Notes under the pieces: generated by a model
What the model was told of the DNA's origin: nothing
The model's input: only the letters and a program-made list of their open reading frames with translations
Database searches by the model: none
Part shown: one piece after another, positions 1 to 5,918 of the stretch
Layout of the letters: each line of letters starts with the position of its first letter
Position numbering within the stretch: position 1 is the first letter of the stretch
Source of the DNA: Syntrophomonadaceae bacterium
Lineage (GTDB): Bacteria; Bacillota_B; Syntrophomonadia; Syntrophomonadales; Syntrophomonadaceae
Reading direction: 5' to 3'
Length of the DNA: 7,213 bases
Assembly (NCBI GenBank): GCA_030627145.1
Contig: DAOUSQ010000050.1
Coordinates: 1 to 7,213, forward strand
Position numbers and translations under genes: made by a program

Positions 1-147
1 AAAGAAATAAAATATATTAAAACATTTATGCAAACAATTAATAAAGTACTCAAATATCCTGATTTCAGTACTTTTTCTGAACGCAGGATGATACAAGAGA
101 TAAGCAAATATGTAGTAGAGAGGGCAAGGATGTATGCGAGGTGTTAA
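1..147 (+). CDS. 3' end of an unrecognised gene (partial)
   Basis: An open frame enters at base 1 and runs 48 codons to TAA at 145-147, followed directly by a second TAA. The visible peptide is the C-terminus of a longer protein. It is rich in Lys, Glu and Arg and probably helical, with a stretch reading YPDFSTFSERRMIQEISK around residues 19-36, and it ends in Cys. I do not recognise the family. No other frame here is convincingly open. A run of 48 codons in AT-rich DNA could occur by chance, but the charged helical composition and the double stop before a hairpin-bearing spacer favour a real gene end. It converges on the minus-strand gene that follows. Confidence 0.5.
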   Translation, partial: KEIKYIKTFMQTINKVLKYPDFSTFSERRMIQEISKYVVERARMYARC

Positions 148-149
148 TA

Positions 150-226
150 AGTTAGGAGTTAGGTGTAAGGAGTTTTTATAATCAAGATTTATCAATGAAT
201 ATTTGCCTTACGCCTACTCTTAACCT
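150..226. repeat. imperfect hairpin built of 7-base repeats, between convergent genes
   Basis: The left arm (150-170) contains heptamers GTTAGGA, GTTAGGT and GTAAGGA in tandem at 151-171. The right arm (206-226) is its imperfect reverse complement: GTAAGG pairs fully, and the rest pairs with one G-U, one mismatch and one bulged base. The loop is about 35 nt. It fills the spacer between two convergent gene ends and could act as a two-way terminator, but neither side has a clean T-run, so termination is only inferred. The layout (heptamer arms around a spacer) resembles the larger element after dapB. Confidence 0.6.
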
Positions 227-248
227 ATATATTAATTTGTTATTTAAT

Positions 249-686
249 TTATTTTACGATTAATACAGGGATATTTACTAATCGTGATATTTTATCTGAT
301 ACGCTTCCAAAGGCTAATTCCTGAAATTTGTTAAGCCGACGACTACCCATTATAATAAGATCATATTCGCCATCGTTTTCAATTACATCTATTATCAGGG
401 CTGCGGGGTCGCCTCCTCCCCGTTTTAGTTTACATACGACATTCTTTTCATTAAGTGTTTTTTCATACTGTTTGAGTAATACCAGTGATTTGTGTCTCAA
501 TTCGTCTAATTTATCCTGGTTGTGCAGCTTGGTAATGTCGACACTGCTGCTATCATAGACGTTGAAAAGGACAAGATCCTTAATTACACCTGCTTCTGCA
601 AGATCACCAGCTTTTTCAACTGCACGGTGTGATTGCTCCGAATCATCAACAGCTACTAATACTTTTTGAAAAATAGGATTTGTCAA
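249..686 (-). CDS. universal stress protein (UspA family)
   Basis: A 145-residue protein, the usual length for a single-domain Usp. These are cytoplasmic alpha/beta nucleotide-binding-fold proteins, often dimeric, many of which bind ATP and are induced by stress or starvation. Visible family marks are the first strand with the acidic loop VLVAVDDSEQS (residues 9-19), the GDPAALI segment near 92-98, and the C-terminal nucleotide loop beginning MGSRR at 113-117 and closing with GSVS at 127-130. The usual loop is G-2x-G-9x-G-S/T; here the first and third glycines (114, 127) are present, but the second position (117) is Arg. The start is TTG (686-684): a full AAGGAGG lies at 700-694, 7 nt upstream, and no ATG lies nearby. 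It diverges from dapB and has its own predicted promoter. Its role next to dap/dpa genes is unknown. Confidence 0.93.
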   Translation of the reverse strand: MTNPIFQKVLVAVDDSEQSHRAVEKAGDLAEAGVIKDLVLFNVYDSSSVDITKLHNQDKLDELRHKSLVLLKQYEKTLNEKNVVCKLKRGGGDPAALIIDVIENDGEYDLIIMGSRRLNKFQELAFGSVSDKISRLVNIPVLIVK

Positions 687-758
687 ATCAGGTCCTCCTT
701 TAATTATTAGTGATTGAATGTTGATAGGTGAAATAAACTGCTAATAATGTTATTTATG

Positions 759-787
759 TTGTGATTATATCAAATCTTGACTATACT
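759..787 (+). promoter_or_regulatory. predicted sigma-A promoter of dapB
   Basis: TTGTGA (759-764), a 17-base spacer and TATACT (782-787; 5 of 6 consensus) give a start near 794 and a leader of about 40 nt to the dapB ATG. An alternative -35, TTGACT at 777-782, has only a poor -10 downstream. No riboswitch or T-box fits in so short a leader. Confidence 0.5.
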
Positions 788-792
788 AACAA
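764..792 (-). promoter_or_regulatory. predicted sigma-A promoter of the universal stress gene
   Basis: Read on the minus strand, TTGTTA (792-787) is followed after 17 bases by a perfect TATAAT (769-764). Transcription would begin near 757, giving a leader of about 70 nt before the TTG start. It overlaps the rightward dapB promoter. This is a pattern match only. Confidence 0.6.
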
Positions 793-822
793 AATGAATA
801 AAACTTTTTTTAAAGAAACTTT

Positions 823-828
823 GGGAGG
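823..828 (+). promoter_or_regulatory. ribosome binding site that fixes the dapB start
   Basis: GGGAGG lies 7 nt upstream of the ATG at 836. The frame is also open upstream to a GTG at 761, but that longer form would place this site and the predicted promoter inside the coding region. Confidence 0.85.
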
Positions 829-835
829 TAAATAT

Positions 836-1636
836 ATGGCGGGAAAAATTAAAGTAATCGTAACCGGGGCCCTGGGGAAAATGGGACTAGAAACTGTTAA
901 AGCAGTTATAAAGGATGGTGAGCTTGAATTAGTGGGTGTCGTAGATACAAAGGCTAAAGGAGAAACAATTTCTGGGATTACCGGGATGAGCAATTATGAT
1001 ATGCCAATAGACAAAGACCTGGATCAATTAATAGACCGGGTAAAACCCGATGTAATGATTGATTTTACAAACCCCCAGGCAGTTTTTAATAACAGTAAGA
1101 CAGCCCTGAATAAACAAATAACGTGTGTGGTAGGTACTACAGGATTAAACGAGATAGAAATAAAACAGTTGGAAAAACTGTCTACTGATAAAAAGGTAGG
1201 AATTGCTATAATACCTAATTTTGCTATTGGGGCAGTTTTGATGATGAAGTTTGCCCGTGAAGCAGCCCAGTATTTTCCTGATGTCGAAATAATAGAACTC
1301 CACCATGACCAGAAAATGGATGCACCTTCAGGTACTAGCATAAAAACAGCCGAGATGATTAATCAAAATCGGGTATCCCGTCCTCCGAAAAATATCCGGG
1401 AGTTTGAGAAAATAGCCGGGAGCCGGGGTGGTGATGTTGATCAGGTAAGGATTCACAGCGTTAGATTGCCTGGGTTAATAGCTCACCAGGAAGTTATTTT
1501 CGGTGGGGTAGGGCAAAGCCTTAAGATAAGGCATGATTCTTATGACCGAGTTGGTTTTATGCAGGGTGTAATTATGGTAGTGAAGAAAATGGTGGGGACA
1601 ACAGGACTGGTTTATGGGATGGAAAACCTGCTCTAA
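836..1636 (+). CDS. dapB: 4-hydroxy-tetrahydrodipicolinate reductase
   Basis: DapB reduces HTPA, the DapA product, with NAD(P)H to tetrahydrodipicolinate in the cytoplasm, on the route to meso-diaminopimelate and lysine. The 266-residue protein is normal length. The N-terminal Rossmann loop reads VTGALGKMG (residues 9-17). The middle has DVMIDFTNP (72-80), VVGTTG (98-103) and IPNFAIG (126-132). The C-terminal substrate domain carries the family signature ELHHDQKMDAPSGT (154-167), in which His156 and Lys160 match the E. coli catalytic pair His159/Lys163. The ending, with GGVGQSLKIRHDSYDR and a final amphipathic helix, is complete. The start is ATG 836 because of the well-spaced GGGAGG. It is transcribed apart from the genes that follow: its own promoter lies upstream, and a terminator begins about 30 nt after its stop. 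It competes with dipicolinate synthase for the same substrate. Confidence 0.97.
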   Translation: MAGKIKVIVTGALGKMGLETVKAVIKDGELELVGVVDTKAKGETISGITGMSNYDMPIDKDLDQLIDRVKPDVMIDFTNPQAVFNNSKTALNKQITCVVGTTGLNEIEIKQLEKLSTDKKVGIAIIPNFAIGAVLMMKFAREAAQYFPDVEIIELHHDQKMDAPSGTSIKTAEMINQNRVSRPPKNIREFEKIAGSRGGDVDQVRIHSVRLPGLIAHQEVIFGGVGQSLKIRHDSYDRVGFMQGVIMVVKKMVGTTGLVYGMENLL

Positions 1637-1666
1637 CTTTTTTAGAGAATAGTGAATAGATGAGGT

Positions 1667-1701
1667 AGGGAAAGCTGGCGCTTTCCCTGTTTTATTTTGT
1701 T
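1667..1701 (+). terminator. intrinsic terminator after dapB
   Basis: A 9-bp stem (AGGGAAAGC, 1667-1675, with GCTTTCCCT, 1680-1688) closes a 4-base loop, TGGC, and is followed by a T-rich run, GTTTTATTTTGTT. It lies within the left part of the 264-bp element, 31 nt after the dapB stop, and would separate dapB from the dpa genes. Confidence 0.75.
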
Positions 1702-1732
1702 AGTAGACGCGGGTTCGCTTCGCTCACCGGGG

Positions 1733-1753
1733 GGACCTGCGGTCCATTTTTTT
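1733..1753 (+). terminator. second hairpin with T-run inside the element
   Basis: GGACC (1733-1737) pairs with GGTCC (1741-1745) around the loop TGC, followed by A and seven T (1747-1753). The stem is short but GC-rich. It may back up the first terminator or be part of the repeat's own fold. Confidence 0.4.
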
Positions 1754-1834
1754 GACACGTTGGGGGTAGATGCAGTGGCGTTTTGCTTACGTGCGTTATT
1801 TCTTTGGGATATGGATATTAAATATGAATAAAAG

Positions 1835-1854
1835 AAAAAAGCGTTAGCTTTTTT
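1835..1854. terminator. symmetrical A/T-flanked hairpin
   Basis: AAAAAAGC (1835-1842) and GCTTTTTT (1847-1854) enclose GTTA. The A-run and T-run would make it read as a weak terminator from either direction. Most of the stem is A-T, so it is a weak candidate. Confidence 0.35.
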
Positions 1855-1863
1855 CAACAGAAA

Positions 1864-1891
1864 CTATTCTCTATTCACTATTCACTATTCT
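1864..1891. repeat. four tandem 7-base repeats in the right arm of the element
   Basis: CTATTCT, CTATTCA, CTATTCA and CTATTCT follow each other without a gap. The left arm of the same element carries two copies in the opposite orientation (AGAATAG, TGAATAG at 1646-1659). Confidence 0.85.
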
Positions 1892-1965
1892 CTAAAAAAG
1901 ATTTATGTCTATCTGTGGTTAATTAAAAGGACAGCTGTATTAGTTAAAGTGCGGGTATGGATAAG

Positions 1966-1993
1966 CACCACCTTTGGTAGTTTTACATATAAT
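1966..1993 (+). promoter_or_regulatory. predicted sporulation-type promoter of dpaA
   Basis: CACC (1966-1969), 16 bases, then CATATAAT (1986-1993) resembles mother-cell sigma K promoters (AC near -35, CATA at -10); the -10 also resembles sigma E sites. Transcription would begin near 2001, about 38 nt before the GTG. The same bases include TATAAT (1988-1993), but at 17-base spacing the -35 would be GCACCA, a poor sigma-A box. Known biology supports the sporulation reading: spoVF in B. subtilis is sigma K-dependent. Pattern match only. Confidence 0.45.
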
Positions 1994-2022
1994 GCTATTA
2001 ATTGTAGCTATAAATATAAAGT

Positions 2023-2032
2023 AAAAGGGGGG
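2023..2032 (+). promoter_or_regulatory. ribosome binding site that fixes the dpaA start
   Basis: AAAAGGGGGG lies 6 nt before GTG 2039 and only 3 nt before GTG 2036, favouring 2039. A frame open back to GTG 1949 would run through this site and the predicted promoter. Confidence 0.7.
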
Positions 2033-2038
2033 CTTGTG

Positions 2039-2977
2039 GTGAGTTCGGTCCTATCTGGAATAAAAATAGCCGTGCTTGGTGGAGATGATAGAGAACTAAT
2101 TCTGGTTTCACAGCTTGTTAAAATGGGGGCTACTGTCGTTGTTGCTGGTTTTCCTAAAGAAATGCTGGGCCATGGCGCATTTGCTGTTAACACGGTTAAT
2201 GAAGCCTGTAGAGGAGCGGAAGTTGTAATTATGCCTTTGCCAGGTACAAATCCCGAGGGGGTAATCAGGGCTGTTTACTTATCGGATGAGCTGAAATTAA
2301 CGGAAAAAGCAGTAAGCAGTATGGCAAAAAATGCCCTGGTAATTATAGGTTCAGCTCGCCAGTACTTGAAGGATTGGGCCGATAAATATGGTTTTACCCT
2401 GCTGGAAATTGTAGAAATGGATGAAATTGCAATATTAAATTCAATTCCCACAGCAGAAGGAGCAGTTCAAGTAGCTATGGAGGAAAGCCGGATAACAATT
2501 CATGGAAGCGAAACATGCATTGTGGGTTTTGGCCGCGTTGGAGTAACTCTAGCTAGAACGCTGAAAGCACTGGGCTCAAATGTAACCGTAGTTGCCAGAA
2601 ACGAAGGACAGCTGGCGAGGGCCTGTGAAATGGGCTGCAGAAGATGTTCTTATGCAAAACTAAGTAATGCAATGAGCACAAGTGACATGATTTTTAATAC
2701 TGTTCCCCATCTGGTTTTGGATAAAAATGTTTTAAAATATGCCAATCCAGAAATTGTAATAATTGATCTTGCTACTCAACCCGGTGGAACAGACTTTGAA
2801 GCAGCCAATGTTTTTGGGCTAAAGGCAATTCTTGCTCCGGGGCTTCCCGGCAAAGTTGCTCCTGTTTCAGCAGGTAAAATTCTTGCAGATGTTGTCCCCC
2901 GGTTAATTATCAATGAACTTACCAGAATGGATAAGGATTTGCTTTTTGGTCAGCAGGGAGGTGGAGGCAGTGAATGA
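2039..2977 (+). CDS. dpaA: dipicolinate synthase subunit A (SpoVFA)
   Basis: Together with DpaB it converts the DapA product HTPA to dipicolinate in the mother cell during sporulation; calcium dipicolinate then fills the spore core and gives heat resistance. The protein is 312 residues from GTG 2039, against about 297 in B. subtilis. The N-terminal domain opens with a nucleotide-fold strand, GIKIAVLGGDDREL (7-20). NSIPTAEGA (134-142) precedes the second Rossmann unit, whose dinucleotide loop is VGFGRVG (162-168), followed by VTVVAR (182-187). The C-terminal part has IDLATQPGGTDF (242-253) and APGLPGKVAPVSAGKIL (266-282), both typical of this family. The last 15 residues are Gly-rich and divergent. 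The frame is intact. It overlaps dpaB by 8 bases, so the subunits are probably translationally coupled. Confidence 0.96.
   Translation: MSSVLSGIKIAVLGGDDRELILVSQLVKMGATVVVAGFPKEMLGHGAFAVNTVNEACRGAEVVIMPLPGTNPEGVIRAVYLSDELKLTEKAVSSMAKNALVIIGSARQYLKDWADKYGFTLLEIVEMDEIAILNSIPTAEGAVQVAMEESRITIHGSETCIVGFGRVGVTLARTLKALGSNVTVVARNEGQLARACEMGCRRCSYAKLSNAMSTSDMIFNTVPHLVLDKNVLKYANPEIVIIDLATQPGGTDFEAANVFGLKAILAPGLPGKVAPVSAGKILADVVPRLIINELTRMDKDLLFGQQGGGGSE
2955..2963 (+). promoter_or_regulatory. ribosome binding site that fixes the dpaB start, inside dpaA
   Basis: AGGGAGGTG lies within the last codons of dpaA. Its GGAGG ends 8 nt before GTG 2970. A second GGAGG at 2963-2967 is 11 nt from another in-frame GTG (2979), so 2979 is the alternative start. 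Confidence 0.7.
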
Positions 2978-3584
2978 GGTGAGAGCAGCCCGGTTAAGAG
3001 GGATTAGAATAGGTGTTGTCTTGACTGGTTCCCATTGTACTATTGAAAAAGTTATTCCACAGTTAGAAGTTTTAAAAGAAGAAGGTGCAGAAATATCTCC
3101 TGTATTTTCATATACAGTTGACCAGGTTGATAACCGGTTCTATAAAGTACAAGATTTAAAGGACCAGATAGAAAAAATTACTGATAAAGATATTATTAAT
3201 ACTATTGTAGGTGCAGAACCTATTGGGCCTAAAAAGCTCCTGGATATAGTAATCATTGTTCCAGCTACAGGAAATACTATAGCGAAACTAGCCAATGGTA
3301 TTATAGATACACCGGCTTTGATGGCTGTAAAAGCACATTTACGAAATCAAAGACCAGTAGTAATTGCCATTTCTACTAATGATGCTCTTAGTATAAATGC
3401 GAGGAACATTGGGTTGTTATTAAATATGAAAAATATTTATTTTGTACCGTTTAGACAGGATGATCCAGTCCAAAAAGCCAGTTCACTTGTTGCAGATGTA
3501 GATCAAATAACAGATACAATTATTTGTGCATTACAGGGTAACCAAATCCAACCAATAGTATTGGGGCCAGTGGTAAATTCTTGA
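2970..3584 (+). CDS. dpaB: dipicolinate synthase subunit B (SpoVFB), flavoprotein
   Basis: The partner subunit of DpaA belongs to the flavin-binding (UbiX/Dfp-like) fold family. The length of 204 residues from GTG 2970 agrees with about 200 in B. subtilis. The first strand and flavin loop read IGVVLTGSHCT (14-24). The most conserved block runs from VPATGNTIAKLANG (97-110) through DTPALMAVKAHLRN (113-126) and VVIAISTNDALS (130-141) to YFVPFRQDDP (157-166). The frame also opens upstream to ATG 2913 inside dpaA, but that ATG has no ribosome site and would add a non-conserved tail. It begins 8 bases before the dpaA stop. Its own stop codon falls inside the predicted vegetative promoter for asd. 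Confidence 0.96.
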   Translation: MNEVRAARLRGIRIGVVLTGSHCTIEKVIPQLEVLKEEGAEISPVFSYTVDQVDNRFYKVQDLKDQIEKITDKDIINTIVGAEPIGPKKLLDIVIIVPATGNTIAKLANGIIDTPALMAVKAHLRNQRPVVIAISTNDALSINARNIGLLLNMKNIYFVPFRQDDPVQKASSLVADVDQITDTIICALQGNQIQPIVLGPVVNS

Positions 3585-3610
3585 GAATAAAGAAGTTAAT
3601 GTGCTAAAAT
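3581..3610 (+). promoter_or_regulatory. predicted vegetative (sigma-A, extended -10) promoter for asd-dapG-dapA
   Basis: TTGAGA (3581-3586; 5 of 6) and TAAAAT (3605-3610; 5 of 6) are 18 bases apart, with TG at 3602-3603 forming an extended -10. Transcription would begin near 3617, 27 nt before the asd start. The -35 overlaps the dpaB stop (3582-3584). This would let the aspartate-pathway genes be expressed without the sporulation promoter. Confidence 0.6.
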
Positions 3611-3630
3611 ACTCATTAGATGTTATTGGT

Positions 3631-3636
3631 AGGAGG
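3631..3636 (+). promoter_or_regulatory. ribosome binding site that fixes the asd start
   Basis: A full AGGAGG lies 7 nt before GTG 3644. The in-frame ATG at 3620 lies upstream of this site and has none of its own. Confidence 0.88.
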
Positions 3637-3643
3637 TTTTTTT

Positions 3644-4660
3644 GTGACAGATGGTATAAAATTAGCGGTAGTTGGGGCAACTGGTGCTGTTGGGCAGGAA
3701 ATGTTAAAGATTTTAGCGGAGCGGGATTTTAAAATAAAAGAACTTATCTGCCTGGCGGATCCTCGTGAAGAAGGAACTAAAATAAAATTTAAAGAAGATA
3801 CTTTTACAGTAAAGGCAGCCAGTGCCGAAGCTTTTAAAAATGCTGATATAGCTTTATTTGCTGTTGGCACAAATATAAGTAAACAACTTGCACCCATGGC
3901 GGTGGAAAACAATTGTGTTGTAATTGATAATAGTTATGCTTTTCGCCTGGATGATAATGTTCCATTGGTAGTACCCGAGGTAAATCCTGATGATATTGCT
4001 CTTCATAAAGGTATAATTGCTAATCCTAATTGTTCAACTATAATAATGGCAGTGGCGATTAATCCAATTCATAAAATTGCAAAAATCAAAAGAGTGGTAG
4101 TTTCTACGTATCAAGCAGTATCAGGGGCTGGAAAAGCTGGTTTTGATGAACTTGACAATCATACAATAGCTCATATGAATGGGAGTGCTCCTAGATTGGA
4201 GGTATTTAACTATCCTATTGCTTTCAATGTTATCCCGCATATAGATGATTTTGTTGAAGATGATTACACCAGGGAAGAAATGAAGATGGTGTGGGAAACC
4301 CGTAAAATAATGCATGTTCCTGATCTTAAGATAGCTGCGACTGCAGTAAGGGTTCCGGTATACAGGAGTCACTCGGAAGCAATCAGCCTGGAAACCGAAG
4401 AACCTGTATCAGTAGAGACAGCCAGGCGTATTTTATCTGAGTCACCGGGAATAGTAGTCCAGGATGATCCTTCAAAAAACCTGTATCCTATGCCGCTTTA
4501 TACTTCAGATAAAGATGAAGTTTATGTAGGAAGGATCAGAAAAGATATTTCTACAGATAATGGTATTGTGATCTGGGTAGCTGCTGACCAGATTAGAAAA
4601 GGTGCAGCTACCAATGCTATCCAAATAGCTGAGATAGTTGTTGATAAAAACCTTTATTAA
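3644..4660 (+). CDS. asd: aspartate-semialdehyde dehydrogenase
   Basis: Asd reduces aspartyl-4-phosphate with NADPH to aspartate semialdehyde, the precursor of lysine/diaminopimelate, dipicolinate, threonine and methionine. The 338 residues are the family's usual size. The NADPH loop is VVGATGAVG (9-17). The catalytic cysteine is Cys130 in NPNCSTIIM, followed by STYQAVSGAG (154-163). The substrate-binding region VRVPVYRSHSEAI (235-247) contributes His243, and GRIRKD (296-301) contributes arginines. The C-terminus WVAADQIRKGAATNA (311-325) is typical. PLVVPEVNP (107-115) is conserved, but the usual DNSSAF reads DNSYAF (95-100), a mild change. The start is GTG 3644. It lies 59 nt after dpaB, the largest gap within the cluster, and 14 nt before dapG. 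Confidence 0.97.
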   Translation: MTDGIKLAVVGATGAVGQEMLKILAERDFKIKELICLADPREEGTKIKFKEDTFTVKAASAEAFKNADIALFAVGTNISKQLAPMAVENNCVVIDNSYAFRLDDNVPLVVPEVNPDDIALHKGIIANPNCSTIIMAVAINPIHKIAKIKRVVVSTYQAVSGAGKAGFDELDNHTIAHMNGSAPRLEVFNYPIAFNVIPHIDDFVEDDYTREEMKMVWETRKIMHVPDLKIAATAVRVPVYRSHSEAISLETEEPVSVETARRILSESPGIVVQDDPSKNLYPMPLYTSDKDEVYVGRIRKDISTDNGIVIWVAADQIRKGAATNAIQIAEIVVDKNLY

Positions 4661-4674
4661 GAAGGTGTATATAT

Positions 4675-5904
4675 TTGAAAATAGCTGTGCAGAAGTTCGG
4701 AGGAACTTCTCTTGCCACTGCTGATTTCAGATCCCGGGTCTGTGAAATAGTTGAGTCTACGAAAGCCGAAGATAATAGTGTTGTAGTTGTTGTATCGGCT
4801 ATTGGCAGGGAAAATGATCCATATGCTACTGATACATTTATTAACATGGTAAAAAAGGCCAATCCCAATCCTTCGCCAAGAGAACTCGATTTTATCATGT
4901 CTTGTGGCGAATTAATTTCGGGAGTATTACTGGCCACGCAACTGTCTTCTCGGGGAATTGAAGCGAGATTTTTAAATGGTGAGCAGGCTGGAATAGTTAC
5001 AGATGGCAATTATGGAAATGCCCATATATTATATATAAATCCAAAGAATATTATTAGCTGCCTGGAGAATAATATTGTACCGGTAATTGCCGGGTTTCAG
5101 GGTGTGAGTGAAAATGGTGAGTTAACTACACTGGGGCGGGGGGGAAGTGATACTACTGCCAGTGCTCTGGGTGTAGCATTAAATGCAGATATAATTGATA
5201 TTTTTACCGATGTTGAAGGGGTTATGACTGCTGACCCGCGTATTGTGGAAAATGCCAGGCTTCTCAGTGCCATAACCTATAATGAAATATGCCAGTTATC
5301 TCGAGAAGGAGCGAAGGTTATTCATCCTCGAGCTATTGAAATAGCTATGCAAAATGGGATACCACTTAGAGTGAGGTCTACCTTTAGTAGTTCGACCGGC
5401 ACACTGGTAACCAATCAAACGCAGGGATTGAGTAATTCAGTACAAATAATTCGAGATAATTTAATAACGGGGATTACCCACACATCGAATATTGCTCAAA
5501 TAAGAATTAATAATAGTGGTTCAAGGGATAAGAAGGGTATTGAACTTAAAGTCTTTAAATCGCTTGCGCTTGCAAATATTAGTGTCGATTTTATGAATGT
5601 TCAACCTGAGATCATACTATTTACTGTTCCAGCAGATACAGCAAATAGAACCATTGCAATTCTGGAAAATATTGATCTTTATCCTGATGTGGAAATGGAA
5701 TGTGCTAAGGTAGCAGTTGTAGGAGCAGCAATGACCGGGGTACCAGGAATAATGGCCAGGGTTGTTGAAGCTTTAAGTGAAAGTGATATACCAATTTTAC
5801 AGTCTGGGGATTCGTATACTAATATCTGGTGCCTGGTTAAAAGAGAACATATGGAGAGGGCTGTAAAAGCACTCCATGATAAATTTAAATTAGGAAATAT
5901 TTAA
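4675..5904 (+). CDS. dapG: aspartokinase, DapG type with two ACT domains
   Basis: It phosphorylates aspartate with ATP, the entry step of the pathway. The 409 residues comprise an amino-acid kinase domain (about 1-245) and a tandem ACT regulatory region (about 264-405). Kinase marks are VQKFGGTS (5-12), SCGELISG (76-83), TTLGRGGSDTTASALG (151-166), FTDVEGVMTADPR (177-189) and EGAKVIHPRA (211-220). The second ACT segment contains MTGVPGIMARV (353-363) and ILQSGDSYTNIWCLV (374-388), close to the DapG form (B. subtilis aspartokinase I), which is inhibited by diaminopimelate; that sensitivity here is inferred from family and context. The start is TTG 4675, 7 nt after AAGGTG (4662-4667), and matches the family N-terminus. 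It lies 14 nt after asd and 14 nt before dapA, so it is co-transcribed with both. Confidence 0.96.
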   Translation: MKIAVQKFGGTSLATADFRSRVCEIVESTKAEDNSVVVVVSAIGRENDPYATDTFINMVKKANPNPSPRELDFIMSCGELISGVLLATQLSSRGIEARFLNGEQAGIVTDGNYGNAHILYINPKNIISCLENNIVPVIAGFQGVSENGELTTLGRGGSDTTASALGVALNADIIDIFTDVEGVMTADPRIVENARLLSAITYNEICQLSREGAKVIHPRAIEIAMQNGIPLRVRSTFSSSTGTLVTNQTQGLSNSVQIIRDNLITGITHTSNIAQIRINNSGSRDKKGIELKVFKSLALANISVDFMNVQPEIILFTVPADTANRTIAILENIDLYPDVEMECAKVAVVGAAMTGVPGIMARVVEALSESDIPILQSGDSYTNIWCLVKREHMERAVKALHDKFKLGNI

Positions 5905-5918
5905 GAGGTGGTGGTATA

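Larger units (their letters stand above)
1637..1900. repeat. 264-bp non-coding element with perfect 23-bp inverted terminal repeats
   Basis: Bases 1637-1659 are the exact reverse complement of 1878-1900; each arm is C, six T, then AGAGAATAGTGAATAG. The element begins on the base after the dapB stop. The interior holds three smaller hairpins (1667-1688, 1733-1745, 1835-1854) and a GC-rich patch (about 1708-1745) that stands out from the AT-rich surroundings. No credible gene lies within it: the one long minus-strand frame has no ribosome site and translates the repeats. I found no target-site duplication. It could be a MITE-like or other dispersed intergenic repeat, or a structured RNA. The sequence alone does not decide this. 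Confidence 0.75.

Noticed and set aside
761..835. Longer dapB start at GTG 761
   Set aside because: It would put the predicted promoter and the GGGAGG site inside the coding region; ATG 836 has correct spacing and the standard DapB N-terminus.
687..835. Lysine riboswitch or T-box ahead of dapB
   Set aside because: The predicted leader is only about 40 nt, with no multi-helix aptamer or T-box core visible; the asd leader (about 27 nt) is also too short.
1642..1857. 71-codon minus-strand frame inside the 264-bp element
   Set aside because: It lies wholly within repeat DNA, has no ribosome site, and translates hairpin arms; the low-complexity peptide has no domain character.
1949..2038. Longer dpaA start at GTG 1949
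   Set aside because: The added 30 residues are not DpaA-like, lack a ribosome site and cover a promoter candidate.
3620..3643. asd start at ATG 3620
   Set aside because: The AGGAGG at 3631-3636 lies downstream of it and points to GTG 3644.
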